The position numbers and the translations under genes were made by a program. Below are positions 57,324 to 64,000 of a DNA stretch of 64,000 nt, piece by piece. A model generated the notes under the pieces. That model was not told where the DNA came from. It saw nothing but the letters and a program-made list of their open reading frames with translations, and did not search any database. Every line of letters begins with the position of its first letter. The first letter of the stretch is position 1. The stretch lies in the NCBI GenBank assembly GCA_963785115.1, contig CAWATY010000019.1, forward strand, positions 1-64,000, given 5' to 3'. Origin of the DNA: JACCWP01 sp963785115 (GTDB lineage: Bacteria > Actinomycetota > Actinomycetes > Propionibacteriales > Nocardioidaceae).

Positions 57324-57860
57324 ATGGCGACGCGAAGCCAGGAGCAGATCTCCGCGTTCGCTCACCTCGTTGAGGCGCGATCGACGGCGTTGCTGCGTCT
57401 GGCGTTCGCGGTCGTCGGCGACCACCAGCTGGCGCAGGACCTCCTGCAGGAGGCGCTGGTCAAGACCTATGTGGCCTGGCCCCGCCTGCGAGAACCGGCT
57501 GCTGCAGAGGCGTATGTGCGTCGAACGATCGTGACCACGGCGATCTCGTGGCGCCGCCGCCCGTCCTTCCACGAACCCCCCATCGAGGTTCTCCCCGAAG
57601 CCGAGCACGGCGACGAGACCGATCGGCTGACCACCCATCGCGTGCTCTGGAAGCACGTACGCGGTCTTCCACCTCGGCAGCGCGCAGCGCTGGTACTGCG
57701 CTACTACGAGGATCTGTCCGAGGCGGACACCGCACAGCTGATGGGCTGCTCGGTCGGCACCGTGAAGAGCCAGGTCGCCACAGCGCTAGGCAAACTGCGC
57801 AACCAGCTCGGCCCCGACTCCCGCCTGCTGTTCCCCGACGAACAGGCGGTGAGCCGATGA
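57324..57860 (+). CDS. SigE-family ECF RNA polymerase sigma factor
   Basis: 178 residues with region 2 (FAHLVEARSTALLRLAFAVV, GDHQLAQDLLQEALVKTYVA) and region 4 (GLPPRQRAALVLRYYEDLSE, AQLMGCSVGTVKSQVATALG), the pattern of the actinobacterial SigE-family ECF group. Its stop overlaps the start of the anti-sigma gene (ATGA), the standard sigma/anti-sigma arrangement. Likely controls the following lipoprotein genes and itself through the AAC/CGTC promoter upstream. Confidence 0.88.
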   Translation: MATRSQEQISAFAHLVEARSTALLRLAFAVVGDHQLAQDLLQEALVKTYVAWPRLREPAAAEAYVRRTIVTTAISWRRRPSFHEPPIEVLPEAEHGDETDRLTTHRVLWKHVRGLPPRQRAALVLRYYEDLSEADTAQLMGCSVGTVKSQVATALGKLRNQLGPDSRLLFPDEQAVSR

Positions 57861-59038
57861 ACACCACCTTGCGTGACGCGCTGGCTGAGCAGATCAACCA
57901 GATCACCCCGGTGCAGTTGAACACCAACGAGCTGGTCGGCCTCGGCGAGCGACGGGTACGCCGTCACCGGCTCACCGCCGTTCTCGGAAGCGCCGCCGCT
58001 GTGGTTCTCGTGATCACGCTCGCCGTCGGTGGGGTTGCGCTCCACCTCTCGGCCGACCAGGGACCGGCCAACACTCCGAACACGAATCACCACCAGACAG
58101 ACGACCACACCACGCCACCGGATGGGCCGGACAGTCCAACCCGCCCGATCGTCTACTCCGACCCGGACCTCGTCGATCACACGGCTAGCAGCATCCACTT
58201 CGGTAGCCGTCTGGTCGAAATCCCCAACGGATTCGTGCACCTCGACGTCACCGATGACGGCTTCATCTACACGAGTGACGGCAGTGCGTGGTTCAGCGAC
58301 GGCGGCACGCCCATCCAGATCGGCTCGCACCTCTGCGGTGCCCAGCACGGGAAGTTCAGCAGCTTTGCCCACCGGAACGTGATCTCGGCGAACGTTGGCT
58401 CCCTGGCAGCCTGGTTCGAGTGCGCCCCGGCGGTGCGCCCGACGCTCGTGGTCTACGACACCTCTTCCGGCAGCGACGTAGCCCGCAGATCGACCGCGCT
58501 CTGCCAGAGGTCGTGCGAGCTCGTCGACGTGACAGCCGACTACGTGTACTTCAACCGGGGCGTCTACACGGGCTACCCGCGGCCGGAGTACAGGTTCGGC
58601 GTCACGACCCACGACCTTCGCGCCTCGACCCCGCAGTTGTACGCCGAAGACCTCATCAGCCACCCCCGCGGGCTGGCCGTCGGCGACACCTGGCAGAACA
58701 GCACCGCCAACAACGGGATCGGACAGACCTTCAGCGCAATCGATTCCCAACTGGCTCCGCGGTGGCGAGAACGGAACGGCGAAGAGACAGTCACCAATGC
58801 CTTCGACACGGCGACCGGCCAGGCAGTGCAACTCCATCTCCCCACGGGGTACGACAGTGATCCCGCCGAAGACTTCGTTCTTTTCCAGTGGCTCGACGAT
58901 GACACCGTGGCGATCGCCGCCAGTGACGGCGGCATCCTTTCCTGCCGACTCCCAGACGGCCGCTGTGAGCTCAGCGTGCAACCAGCGGAAGGCGCAGACG
59001 GTTACCGCGTCCTCCCGAATCTCCCCCTGCCCGGCTGA
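57857..59038 (+). CDS. Membrane-anchored anti-sigma-factor-like protein
   Basis: 393 residues. A short cytosolic N-terminus (LRDALAEQINQITPVQLNTN, ELVGLGERRVRRHRL) leads to one membrane helix (TAVLGSAAAVVLVITLAVGG, ~40-62) and a large external domain rich in beta strands with paired Cys (SHLCGAQHGKF, WFECAPAV, STALCQRSCELV). Coupled to the sigma factor by ATGA, so it is almost certainly its anti-sigma partner, though the N-terminus is short and has no zinc motif. The external domain would sense the signal. Confidence 0.72.
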   Translation: MNTTLRDALAEQINQITPVQLNTNELVGLGERRVRRHRLTAVLGSAAAVVLVITLAVGGVALHLSADQGPANTPNTNHHQTDDHTTPPDGPDSPTRPIVYSDPDLVDHTASSIHFGSRLVEIPNGFVHLDVTDDGFIYTSDGSAWFSDGGTPIQIGSHLCGAQHGKFSSFAHRNVISANVGSLAAWFECAPAVRPTLVVYDTSSGSDVARRSTALCQRSCELVDVTADYVYFNRGVYTGYPRPEYRFGVTTHDLRASTPQLYAEDLISHPRGLAVGDTWQNSTANNGIGQTFSAIDSQLAPRWRERNGEETVTNAFDTATGQAVQLHLPTGYDSDPAEDFVLFQWLDDDTVAIAASDGGILSCRLPDGRCELSVQPAEGADGYRVLPNLPLPG

Positions 59039-59062
59039 GTTCCGAGTTCCTGAACGGTGGCA

Positions 59063-59848
59063 ATGATGCAAGCACAGCACACGACACGGGCCGGATTGAT
59101 GGCAACGGTGGCGACGCTCGCAGTCGCGCTCGCCGGATGCTCGGACGCGACCAACAGTGGTGAGGCCTCGGCGCGGGATTCCGGCGATCTGGCATCGACC
59201 CCCGCGACGACCCCAACTGAGGACACTGACGCGACCGGAACACCGACGCCGTCCAGCGCCACCCTGGTCAGCGAGGTCCCCGATGGAGCCTTACAGCCGG
59301 GGCGATACGCGCTCCCGCCCGTCGGACCACTCGAGGAGCCGTACGCGGTGGTCGACATCCCCGACGGGTACACCGCTTGGGGGGGTTTCGTCGAAGCGGA
59401 CAAGCCTGCGGAGTCTGAGGATCCGTTGATGCTCGGGCTGTGGGTCGTCACCGGCGTGTATCTGAACCCGTGCGCGGAGTCGAACAAGGTGGCACCGGGG
59501 TCGGTCCGTGCCACCGCCGACGCGTTCCTCCAGCAGCGGCTGACAGCGTCAACCAGCCCCCGGGAGGTCGACCTGCGGGGCTACCACGGGCTGTACATGG
59601 AGGTCACGACGCCGACAGAGCTCGAGTACGGCGCGTGCGATGACGCAGAGGTGAACCTCTGGGAGGCCCGTCCCGATGGCGGCTACTGGACCAGGAAGCC
59701 CGGCATGGTCAACAAGTTGTGGATCCTCGACGTCGACGGTCAGCCGATGGTGATCCACCTGGCGGTGCCTCCGTCGGCAACGGATCCCCAGATACATGCC
59801 ATGACCAACATCGTCGAAGGCGCCACCTTCGAACCCTCCGGTCATTGA
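59063..59848 (+). CDS. Secreted lipoprotein
   Basis: About 261 residues. MATVATLAVALAGCSDATNS is a signal peptide with lipobox ALAGC, followed by a Thr/Ser-rich linker (TPATTPTEDTDATGTPTPSS) and a globular domain (GRYALPPVGPLEEPYAVVDI, VNLWEARPDGGYWTRKPGMV, MVIHLAVPPSATDPQIHAMT). No known family. Start ATG 59063; a GTG two codons earlier and an ATG one codon later are possible. Lies 24 bases after the anti-sigma gene and is probably in the same operon and regulon. Confidence 0.65.
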   Translation: MMQAQHTTRAGLMATVATLAVALAGCSDATNSGEASARDSGDLASTPATTPTEDTDATGTPTPSSATLVSEVPDGALQPGRYALPPVGPLEEPYAVVDIPDGYTAWGGFVEADKPAESEDPLMLGLWVVTGVYLNPCAESNKVAPGSVRATADAFLQQRLTASTSPREVDLRGYHGLYMEVTTPTELEYGACDDAEVNLWEARPDGGYWTRKPGMVNKLWILDVDGQPMVIHLAVPPSATDPQIHAMTNIVEGATFEPSGH

Positions 59849-59907
59849 CGTCGCCGGGGACCGGCTGCTCGTGCCTTGGTTTGACCGATGCTCGCTCTGG
59901 CCCTAGG

Positions 59908-59922
59908 GTTTGCAATACAAAC
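59908..59922. promoter_or_regulatory. Inverted repeat upstream of the membrane-protein/wHTH operon
   Basis: GTTTG-CAATA-CAAAC, perfect 5-bp arms with a 5-base spacer, lies 18 bases before the GTG of the membrane-protein gene; the downstream wHTH regulator is its likely ligand. The overlapping TACAAACTACTTT could contain the -10 element. Confidence 0.55.
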
Positions 59923-59939
59923 TACTTTGGAGTGATGAC

Positions 59940-60518
59940 GTGGAACAGCGAGAGCTCGAGGCCACGGCCGCGAGAGCGACCTACCTCAGAGGCCTGCTGG
60001 CCCTCCCGCTCGGGTTGCTCTTCTTGATCACCGGGCTGGGCAATCTGGGCTGGGAACCGCTCGCTGGCCGGCTGAACTTCCTCGCCTGTCTTCTCGTGGT
60101 TGCCGCGCTCGCGTTCGGCATCAACCACTACTACAACGTCCACTACGGCCGCGTCCGGCTCCTCGGGTCGCAGCAGGTGCGGTACGGAGTGGCGAGCGCC
60201 GCGTGCTTCGGCATCCCGATGATCCTGGGCACCCTTCTCGACTTCCGCCTCGACCTGCCGATCAGCCTCTTCGCCGTGCTGTTCGGGGCCGGGATGCTCG
60301 TCTGGTTCCACCTGTGCGTCGGACTACGGCGTGACCACCTGATCGTCTGGGGCGCGCTCATCGTGGTCGGACTCGTGCCGCTGTGGGGTGGCTTCGACGA
60401 CCGAGCCTCCGTCGGCTGGCTGCCCATCGGCGTCGCCACCATCGTCGCTGGACTCCTCGACCATCTCGCGCTCGCCCGCAGCTTCGGCCCCACCACCGAA
60501 CCCCATGTCGGAGCCTGA
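59940..60518 (+). CDS. Six-helix membrane protein
   Basis: 192 residues; GTG start with GGAG eight bases upstream. Helices include GLLALPLGLLFLITGLGNL, FLACLLVVAALAFGINHYY, SLFAVLFGAGMLVWFHLCVG, HLIVWGALIVVGLVPLWGGF and GWLPIGVATIVAGLLDHLAL. No motif of a transport or enzyme family. It overlaps the winged-helix regulator by 14 bases, an arrangement common for membrane proteins paired with a small HTH repressor. Confidence 0.62.
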   Translation: MEQRELEATAARATYLRGLLALPLGLLFLITGLGNLGWEPLAGRLNFLACLLVVAALAFGINHYYNVHYGRVRLLGSQQVRYGVASAACFGIPMILGTLLDFRLDLPISLFAVLFGAGMLVWFHLCVGLRRDHLIVWGALIVVGLVPLWGGFDDRASVGWLPIGVATIVAGLLDHLALARSFGPTTEPHVGA

Positions 60519-60837
60519 TGACGCGCTGGCTCTGGACAGGCTGATCCACGAGCCCAACCGGCTGGCGATCCTCACCATCTTGTCGACGACTCAGGACGCC
60601 GACTTCGTCTTCCTGCAACGGGCCCTGAAGCTGACGAACGGCAACCTCTCCAGCCATCTCACCAAGCTGGAGGCCAGCGGCCTCGTCGAGCTGGAGAAGT
60701 CGTTCGTCGGCAAGAAGCCGAACACCCGCGTAAAGCTCACTGCCGAGGGTCGGAAACGGGTCAGAACTCACTGGAAACAGCTCGACCGCCTCAAGCACCT
60801 CTCGGTGCGACCAGACCCCGCGAGGCGGCGGAGCTAG
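60505..60837 (+). CDS. Winged-helix transcriptional regulator
   Basis: 110 residues; MSEPDDALALDRLIHEPNRL, AILTILSTTQDADFVFLQRA, LKLTNGNLSSHLTKLEASGL (recognition helix) and VELEKSFVGKKPNTRVKLTA (wing) are those of the HTH_34/MarR-like small regulators. It overlaps the membrane-protein gene and probably represses the operon through the GTTTG-N5-CAAAC site upstream. Confidence 0.78.
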   Translation: MSEPDDALALDRLIHEPNRLAILTILSTTQDADFVFLQRALKLTNGNLSSHLTKLEASGLVELEKSFVGKKPNTRVKLTAEGRKRVRTHWKQLDRLKHLSVRPDPARRRS

Positions 60838-60894
60838 GCTGGAGCATCGGATCAACCGTCCAGTGAGTCGAGCCGGGAGGCGTCAGTCCTGACC

Positions 60895-61704
60895 GTGGAG
60901 GCTCGGCCCCGCGTGCGGCCCGCCGCCCGTGCCGAGCCGGGGGGGTGGGCCCGGCACGTCAGGCGTCCGCATCCCGGCGTACGGCACATGGTCGTCGGTG
61001 ACTATCTCGGTTTCGAGGGTGGCGATTCCCTGTCCCACCCGCTCCTGCTGCCGGCGACAGCGACGATTCCCGTGCTCATCACCCTTGTCGACCCGCCCCA
61101 TCGACCGCCGGCGTTCCTGCACGGCGCGCACGCTGACTTCACGGTGCAGGAGGCGCCCTGCGCAGCGGAGTACGTCCAGCTGGCCTTGGCGCCACTCGGT
61201 GCCTACCAGCTTCTCGGGCTCCCGGTCCCGGAGCTGGGAGCTTCGATACTCGACCTCCACCACGTCTTCGGGTCGGCTGCCGGACACGTGCTTGATCAGG
61301 TCCGGGAGAGCAGGACCTGGACCGAACGCTTTGAGGCGATCGACGCGTTCCTCCTGGCCGCGGCGGCAGAAGGGCCGCGTCCGGCGCCGGAGGTGGCGAG
61401 AGCCTACGAGCTCCTGACTCGCGGGGACGGCGACCAAGTCCGGGTGGCCGAGGTTGCTGCCGACGTCGGATGGAGCCATCAACACCTGATCACTCGGTTC
61501 ACCCAGCAAGTCGGTCTGACGCCGAAGCGGGTGGCGCGCATCGCCCGGTTCGAACGCATCGTGGCCACAGCTGCGCGAGGACGTACGTCGGACTGGGGGC
61601 GGCTGGCTGCCGAGCACGGCTACGCGGACCAGTCCCACCTGATTCGCGACTTCCGCACGTTCGCCGGCACCACACCTTCCCGCTTCCCCTCCGCCGCCGT
61701 GTGA
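60895..61704 (+). CDS. AraC-family transcriptional regulator
   Basis: 269 residues from a GTG start. The C-terminal double helix-turn-helix is clear: QVRVAEVAADVGWSHQHLIT, RFTQQVGLTPKRVARIARFE and GRLAAEHGYADQSHLIRDFR with FAGTTPSRF. The N-terminal ~150 residues form an effector domain (PATATIPVLITLVDPPHRPP, FLHGAHADFTVQEAPCAAEY). A target gene is not evident; the DHFR-family gene downstream is separated by 165 bases. Confidence 0.82.
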   Translation: MEARPRVRPAARAEPGGWARHVRRPHPGVRHMVVGDYLGFEGGDSLSHPLLLPATATIPVLITLVDPPHRPPAFLHGAHADFTVQEAPCAAEYVQLALAPLGAYQLLGLPVPELGASILDLHHVFGSAAGHVLDQVRESRTWTERFEAIDAFLLAAAAEGPRPAPEVARAYELLTRGDGDQVRVAEVAADVGWSHQHLITRFTQQVGLTPKRVARIARFERIVATAARGRTSDWGRLAAEHGYADQSHLIRDFRTFAGTTPSRFPSAAV

Positions 61705-61869
61705 GGGCGATGCTCACGGCCCGGGCTCAGTCCCGTTGAATTCTGTCCAAGTGCGGCGGGCGCGAGCACACCTACGTTGATCGCCCGTGCCGAGATCCCG
61801 GTGGCCGCACGTTGGCCTCGGTCACCACTCGTGCATGTGCCCATGAGCCGATGACAAGGAAGCCTGACC

Positions 61870-62424
61870 ATGCGCGCGATCGTGAACTCCACCTACGTCA
61901 CCCTCGACGGGATCATCCAGGACCCACAGGACTGGCCGTCACTGGGCAGCTTCGACGACGCCGGGAACGCGTTCCAGACGGACCTGCTCGAGCGTTGCGA
62001 CGCGGTGCTGATGGGGCGCACCACGTACGAAGGCTTCGCTCCCGTGTGGTCGTCCCGCTCCGGTGACCCGATGACAGACCGCATGAACACGCTCCCCAAG
62101 TACGTGGTCTCGACGACCCTTGACGACCCGCAGTGGCAGAACACGCACGTCATCTCCCATGACCCGATCGAGGCCATCCGCGACCTCAAGCAGCAGCCCG
62201 GCGGCAGCATCGTGCAGTACGGCTTCGGTCGCCTGTCCCACGCGCTCATGGCGCACGGACTGCTCGACGAGCTGCGCCTGTGGGTGCACCCCTTCTTCCT
62301 CGGTACCGGCACGGCCGGCGACCTGCTCTATCGCAACGGATCGTCGGGCAGCTTCGAGCTCGCCGACTCGACGACGCTGCCAGGCGGGATCGTGATCCTC
62401 AGCTATCGGGCTGCCGGGCGCTGA
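61870..62424 (+). CDS. Dihydrofolate-reductase/RibD-C family protein
   Basis: 184 residues; MRAIVNSTYVTLDGIIQDPQ is the usual start of RibD C-terminal-like reductases, AVLMGRTTYEGFAPVW the NADPH-binding GRxTYE segment, YVVSTTLDDPQWQNTHVISH and LLDELRLWVHPFFLGTG the C-terminal core. These NADPH reductases are common stress- and redox-related proteins in actinobacteria with unknown substrates. Complete and intact; probably a single-gene transcript. Confidence 0.85.
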   Translation: MRAIVNSTYVTLDGIIQDPQDWPSLGSFDDAGNAFQTDLLERCDAVLMGRTTYEGFAPVWSSRSGDPMTDRMNTLPKYVVSTTLDDPQWQNTHVISHDPIEAIRDLKQQPGGSIVQYGFGRLSHALMAHGLLDELRLWVHPFFLGTGTAGDLLYRNGSSGSFELADSTTLPGGIVILSYRAAGR

Positions 62425-62468
62425 GAGAACCGAGGTCTTGACGCCGCCTCAGCCCCATGTCACGCTTG

Positions 62469-62483
62469 CCTAATGGCATTAGG
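62469..62483. promoter_or_regulatory. TetR-type operator overlapping the start of the TetR gene
   Basis: CCTAATGGCATTAGG is a perfect palindrome (6-bp arms, 3-base centre) that contains the ATG of the TetR-family gene. A bound repressor would cover both the transcription start and the initiation codon, giving direct autoregulation. Confidence 0.6.
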
Positions 62484-63078
62484 AGAGCCTACGGTCGATT
62501 GGGTCACCGATCGACGTGAGGCTGCGCGACGGCGGATCCTCGATGCTGCCTGGGAGGTCGCCCGCGAGCAGGGCCTGGCGGCGTTGACCCTGCGAGAGGT
62601 CGCCCACCGGGTGGGGATCAAGCCGCCGTCGCTCTACTCACACTTCGAGTCGAAGAACGCGATCTACGACGCCATGTTCGCCGAAGCCTGGGCCGAGTTC
62701 CTCGACCTTTACCGAGCCCAGAGCCTGCCCGACTCCCCGCGTGCCGCCCTCCGCGCGATGGCCCGCTCGTTCTTCGACTTCGCCACGGCCGACCTCGCCC
62801 GACACCAGCTGATGAACACGCGGATCATCCCCGGTTTCACGCCCAGCGAGAGCAGCTACGCGCCCGCGGTCACCGCCCTCGAGGACTTCAAGAAGGTTCT
62901 GACCGCCCGGCGTCTCGACCTGAGCGACAGCGACATCGACCTCTTCACCGCACTGCTCGCCGGACTGGTCGACCAGCAGTGGGCCAACGACCCCGGCGGG
63001 TCGCGATGGGCCGAACTGCTCGACCGCACCATCGACATGTTCGCCGACGACCTCGACCTTCCCCAGGAGGACGCATGA
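62473..63078 (+). CDS. TetR/AcrR-family repressor
   Basis: 201 residues. RREAARRRILDAAWEVAREQ, GLAALTLREVAHRVGIKPPS and LYSHFESKNAIYDAMF form the TetR DNA-binding domain; the remainder is the helical ligand-binding domain (TetR_C_33-like, FFDFATADLARHQLMNTRII). It overlaps the next gene by ATGA, so regulator and DinB-like protein are one operon. The operator palindrome lies on its own start. Confidence 0.85.
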   Translation: MALGEPTVDWVTDRREAARRRILDAAWEVAREQGLAALTLREVAHRVGIKPPSLYSHFESKNAIYDAMFAEAWAEFLDLYRAQSLPDSPRAALRAMARSFFDFATADLARHQLMNTRIIPGFTPSESSYAPAVTALEDFKKVLTARRLDLSDSDIDLFTALLAGLVDQQWANDPGGSRWAELLDRTIDMFADDLDLPQEDA

Positions 63079-63836
63079 CCACGACCACCCGCGCGACGCG
63101 AACCCGTGCCCGCCGGTCCACCCTCGACCGCGCGAGGGCTCTGCAGCTGGCGGCCACGGAGTACGACCGTTACCTCGACCAGCTGCGGTCACTGACCCCC
63201 GACGAGTGGGCCCGACCGACGGAGTGTCGGCCTTGGGACGTCCGATCGATGGCCACCCACAATCTCGGCATGGTGGAAATGGCCGGCTCACTGGGATCCA
63301 TGGTCCGGCAGTTCGCGGCTGCAGGACGGCGCCCGGAAGACGGCGTCGACGCTCTCACCGCCCACCAGGTCGAGACGCGGGCCGCCCTGTCGCCAGCAGA
63401 GATCATCGACCGGTACGCCCGCGCCACCTCTCGAGCGGTCCGCGGTCGACGGCGCCGTTCGGCGCTGATCGGCCGAGTGACCGTCCCGGAGAAGCAGGTC
63501 GTCGACGGCGCCGAGGAGGCGTGGACCTTCGGCTACATGTTCGAGACGATCCTGACCCGCGACACCTGGATGCATCGCGTCGACACCGCCAAGGCCACCG
63601 ACCGGCAGCTGGTGCTGACCGCAGAGCACGACGGTGCGCTGGTATCAGACGTCGTGACGGAGTGGGCGGAACGGCACGGCGAGCCCTTCCACCTGCGGCT
63701 GGCCGGACCGGCCGGCGGCACCTGGTCGGTCGGCGCCGGCGGCGAGGAGATCACCCTCGACGCCGTCCAGTTTGCCCGCACCCTGTCCGGTCGCGAGCCG
63801 GGAAGCGGTCTCCTCAGCGTCCAGGTCCCGTTCTAG
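63075..63836 (+). CDS. DinB/mycothiol-dependent maleylpyruvate-isomerase-like protein
   Basis: 253 residues. The N-terminal helical bundle (LAATEYDRYLDQLRSLTPDE, WARPTECRPWDVRSMATHNL) has the metal-binding His pattern of the MDMPI_N/DinB family, including TFGYMFETILTRDTWMHRVD. The C-terminal ~80 residues form the small MDMPI_C-like domain (WAERHGEPFHLRLAGPAGGT). Many members depend on mycothiol, the actinobacterial thiol, which fits the host inference. Cotranscribed with the TetR gene. Confidence 0.78.
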   Translation: MTTTTRATRTRARRSTLDRARALQLAATEYDRYLDQLRSLTPDEWARPTECRPWDVRSMATHNLGMVEMAGSLGSMVRQFAAAGRRPEDGVDALTAHQVETRAALSPAEIIDRYARATSRAVRGRRRRSALIGRVTVPEKQVVDGAEEAWTFGYMFETILTRDTWMHRVDTAKATDRQLVLTAEHDGALVSDVVTEWAERHGEPFHLRLAGPAGGTWSVGAGGEEITLDAVQFARTLSGREPGSGLLSVQVPF

Positions 63837-63865
63837 GAAGGTCTGGACGCACGACGGTGCGCGGC

Positions 63866-64000
63866 TCAGTCGGCGTCGTCGCAGGCCAGGTCGTCGAGCT
63901 CGTCGCGGGGCAGCACCTCTCCTCGTTGCACGAGCACCTCGTCGTCCGCGAGCGTGGCGAGCTGGCGACCGCGGAACGACACCTGCGACGTCGCGGCGTC
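63866..64000 (-). CDS. Unknown protein, C-terminal fragment at window edge
   Basis: The last 44 residues of a leftward gene that continues beyond the window: DAATSQVSFRGRQLATLADD, EVLVQRGEVLPRDELDDLAC and DDAD before a TGA. Acidic tail, no motif. It converges with the DinB-like gene, 29 bases apart. Confidence 0.5.
   Translation of the reverse strand, partial: DAATSQVSFRGRQLATLADDEVLVQRGEVLPRDELDDLACDDAD

Overview
The window looks like two unrelated pieces of high-GC bacterial DNA joined near position 24,580. The left piece (1 to about 24,580) carries a surface-glycan locus and an RNA-repair locus of proteobacterial type: a sigma-54 activator, a -24/-12 promoter and MITE-like GGGAGAGGG palindromes. 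A myxobacterial or other deltaproteobacterial source is a guess from style. The right piece (about 24,580 to 64,000) is actinobacterial, probably Nocardioides-like: many GTG starts, 4-bp gene overlaps, an actinobacterial relaxase, an ECF sigma/anti-sigma pair, a BTAD-nSTAND-WD40 protein and a mycothiol-type DinB protein. At the join a glycosyltransferase frame runs into a calcium-binding RTX-type remnant, so a chimeric assembly is the simplest explanation.

Left piece. A leftward operon (4060 to 1) encodes two Gfo/Idh/MocA oxidoreductases, two DegT-type aminotransferases and an SpsF-type cytidylyltransferase. A rightward operon (4319-11293) encodes a formyltransferase, a NeuB-type nonulosonate synthase, an asparagine-synthase homologue, an N-acetyl sugar amidotransferase, a small conserved protein and two methyltransferases. 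A second leftward set (24112-19880) holds an epimerase, another cytidylyltransferase, a methyltransferase and a second asparagine-synthase homologue whose catalytic Cys is replaced. Together these would make a nucleotide-activated, amidated or formylated nonulosonate-like sugar. Between the two glycan halves lies an 8-kb RNA-repair locus (11541-19674): rtcR divergent from rtcB-rtcA-hen1-pnkp, with inverted copies of one palindromic repeat on each side. Many left-piece genes carry single-base indels while their protein motifs stay intact; I read most of these as sequence errors.

Right piece. From 24.8 to 47.8 kb the DNA looks like a mobile, partly decayed island: a relaxase, then a leftward operon (33729 to about 26954) of a 55-aa protein, an SMC-like ATPase, a 306-aa protein, a 171-aa/SIR2-like region, a PD-(D/E)XK-like protein and one unknown. 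A DNA methyltransferase is divergent, across a perfect 12-bp inverted repeat. This is the best candidate for an undescribed defence system. A 300-bp direct repeat (36.3 and 47.4 kb) and a 3' fragment of tRNA-Gly(UCC) at 47,733-47,776 mark an integration site. Between the repeats are lipoproteins, an FHA-ABC exporter, a Fic protein with a clear operator, and broken phosphotransferase, acetyltransferase and nuclease remnants.

From 47.9 kb on the genes are mostly intact and look chromosomal: an MFS/ArsO-like pair, a DMT exporter with one frameshift, an orphan TRAP-type binding lipoprotein, the 1382-aa BTAD-nSTAND-WD40 protein, sigma and anti-sigma factors, a lipoprotein, a membrane protein with its wHTH regulator, AraC and TetR regulators, a DHFR-family reductase and a DinB/MDMPI protein.
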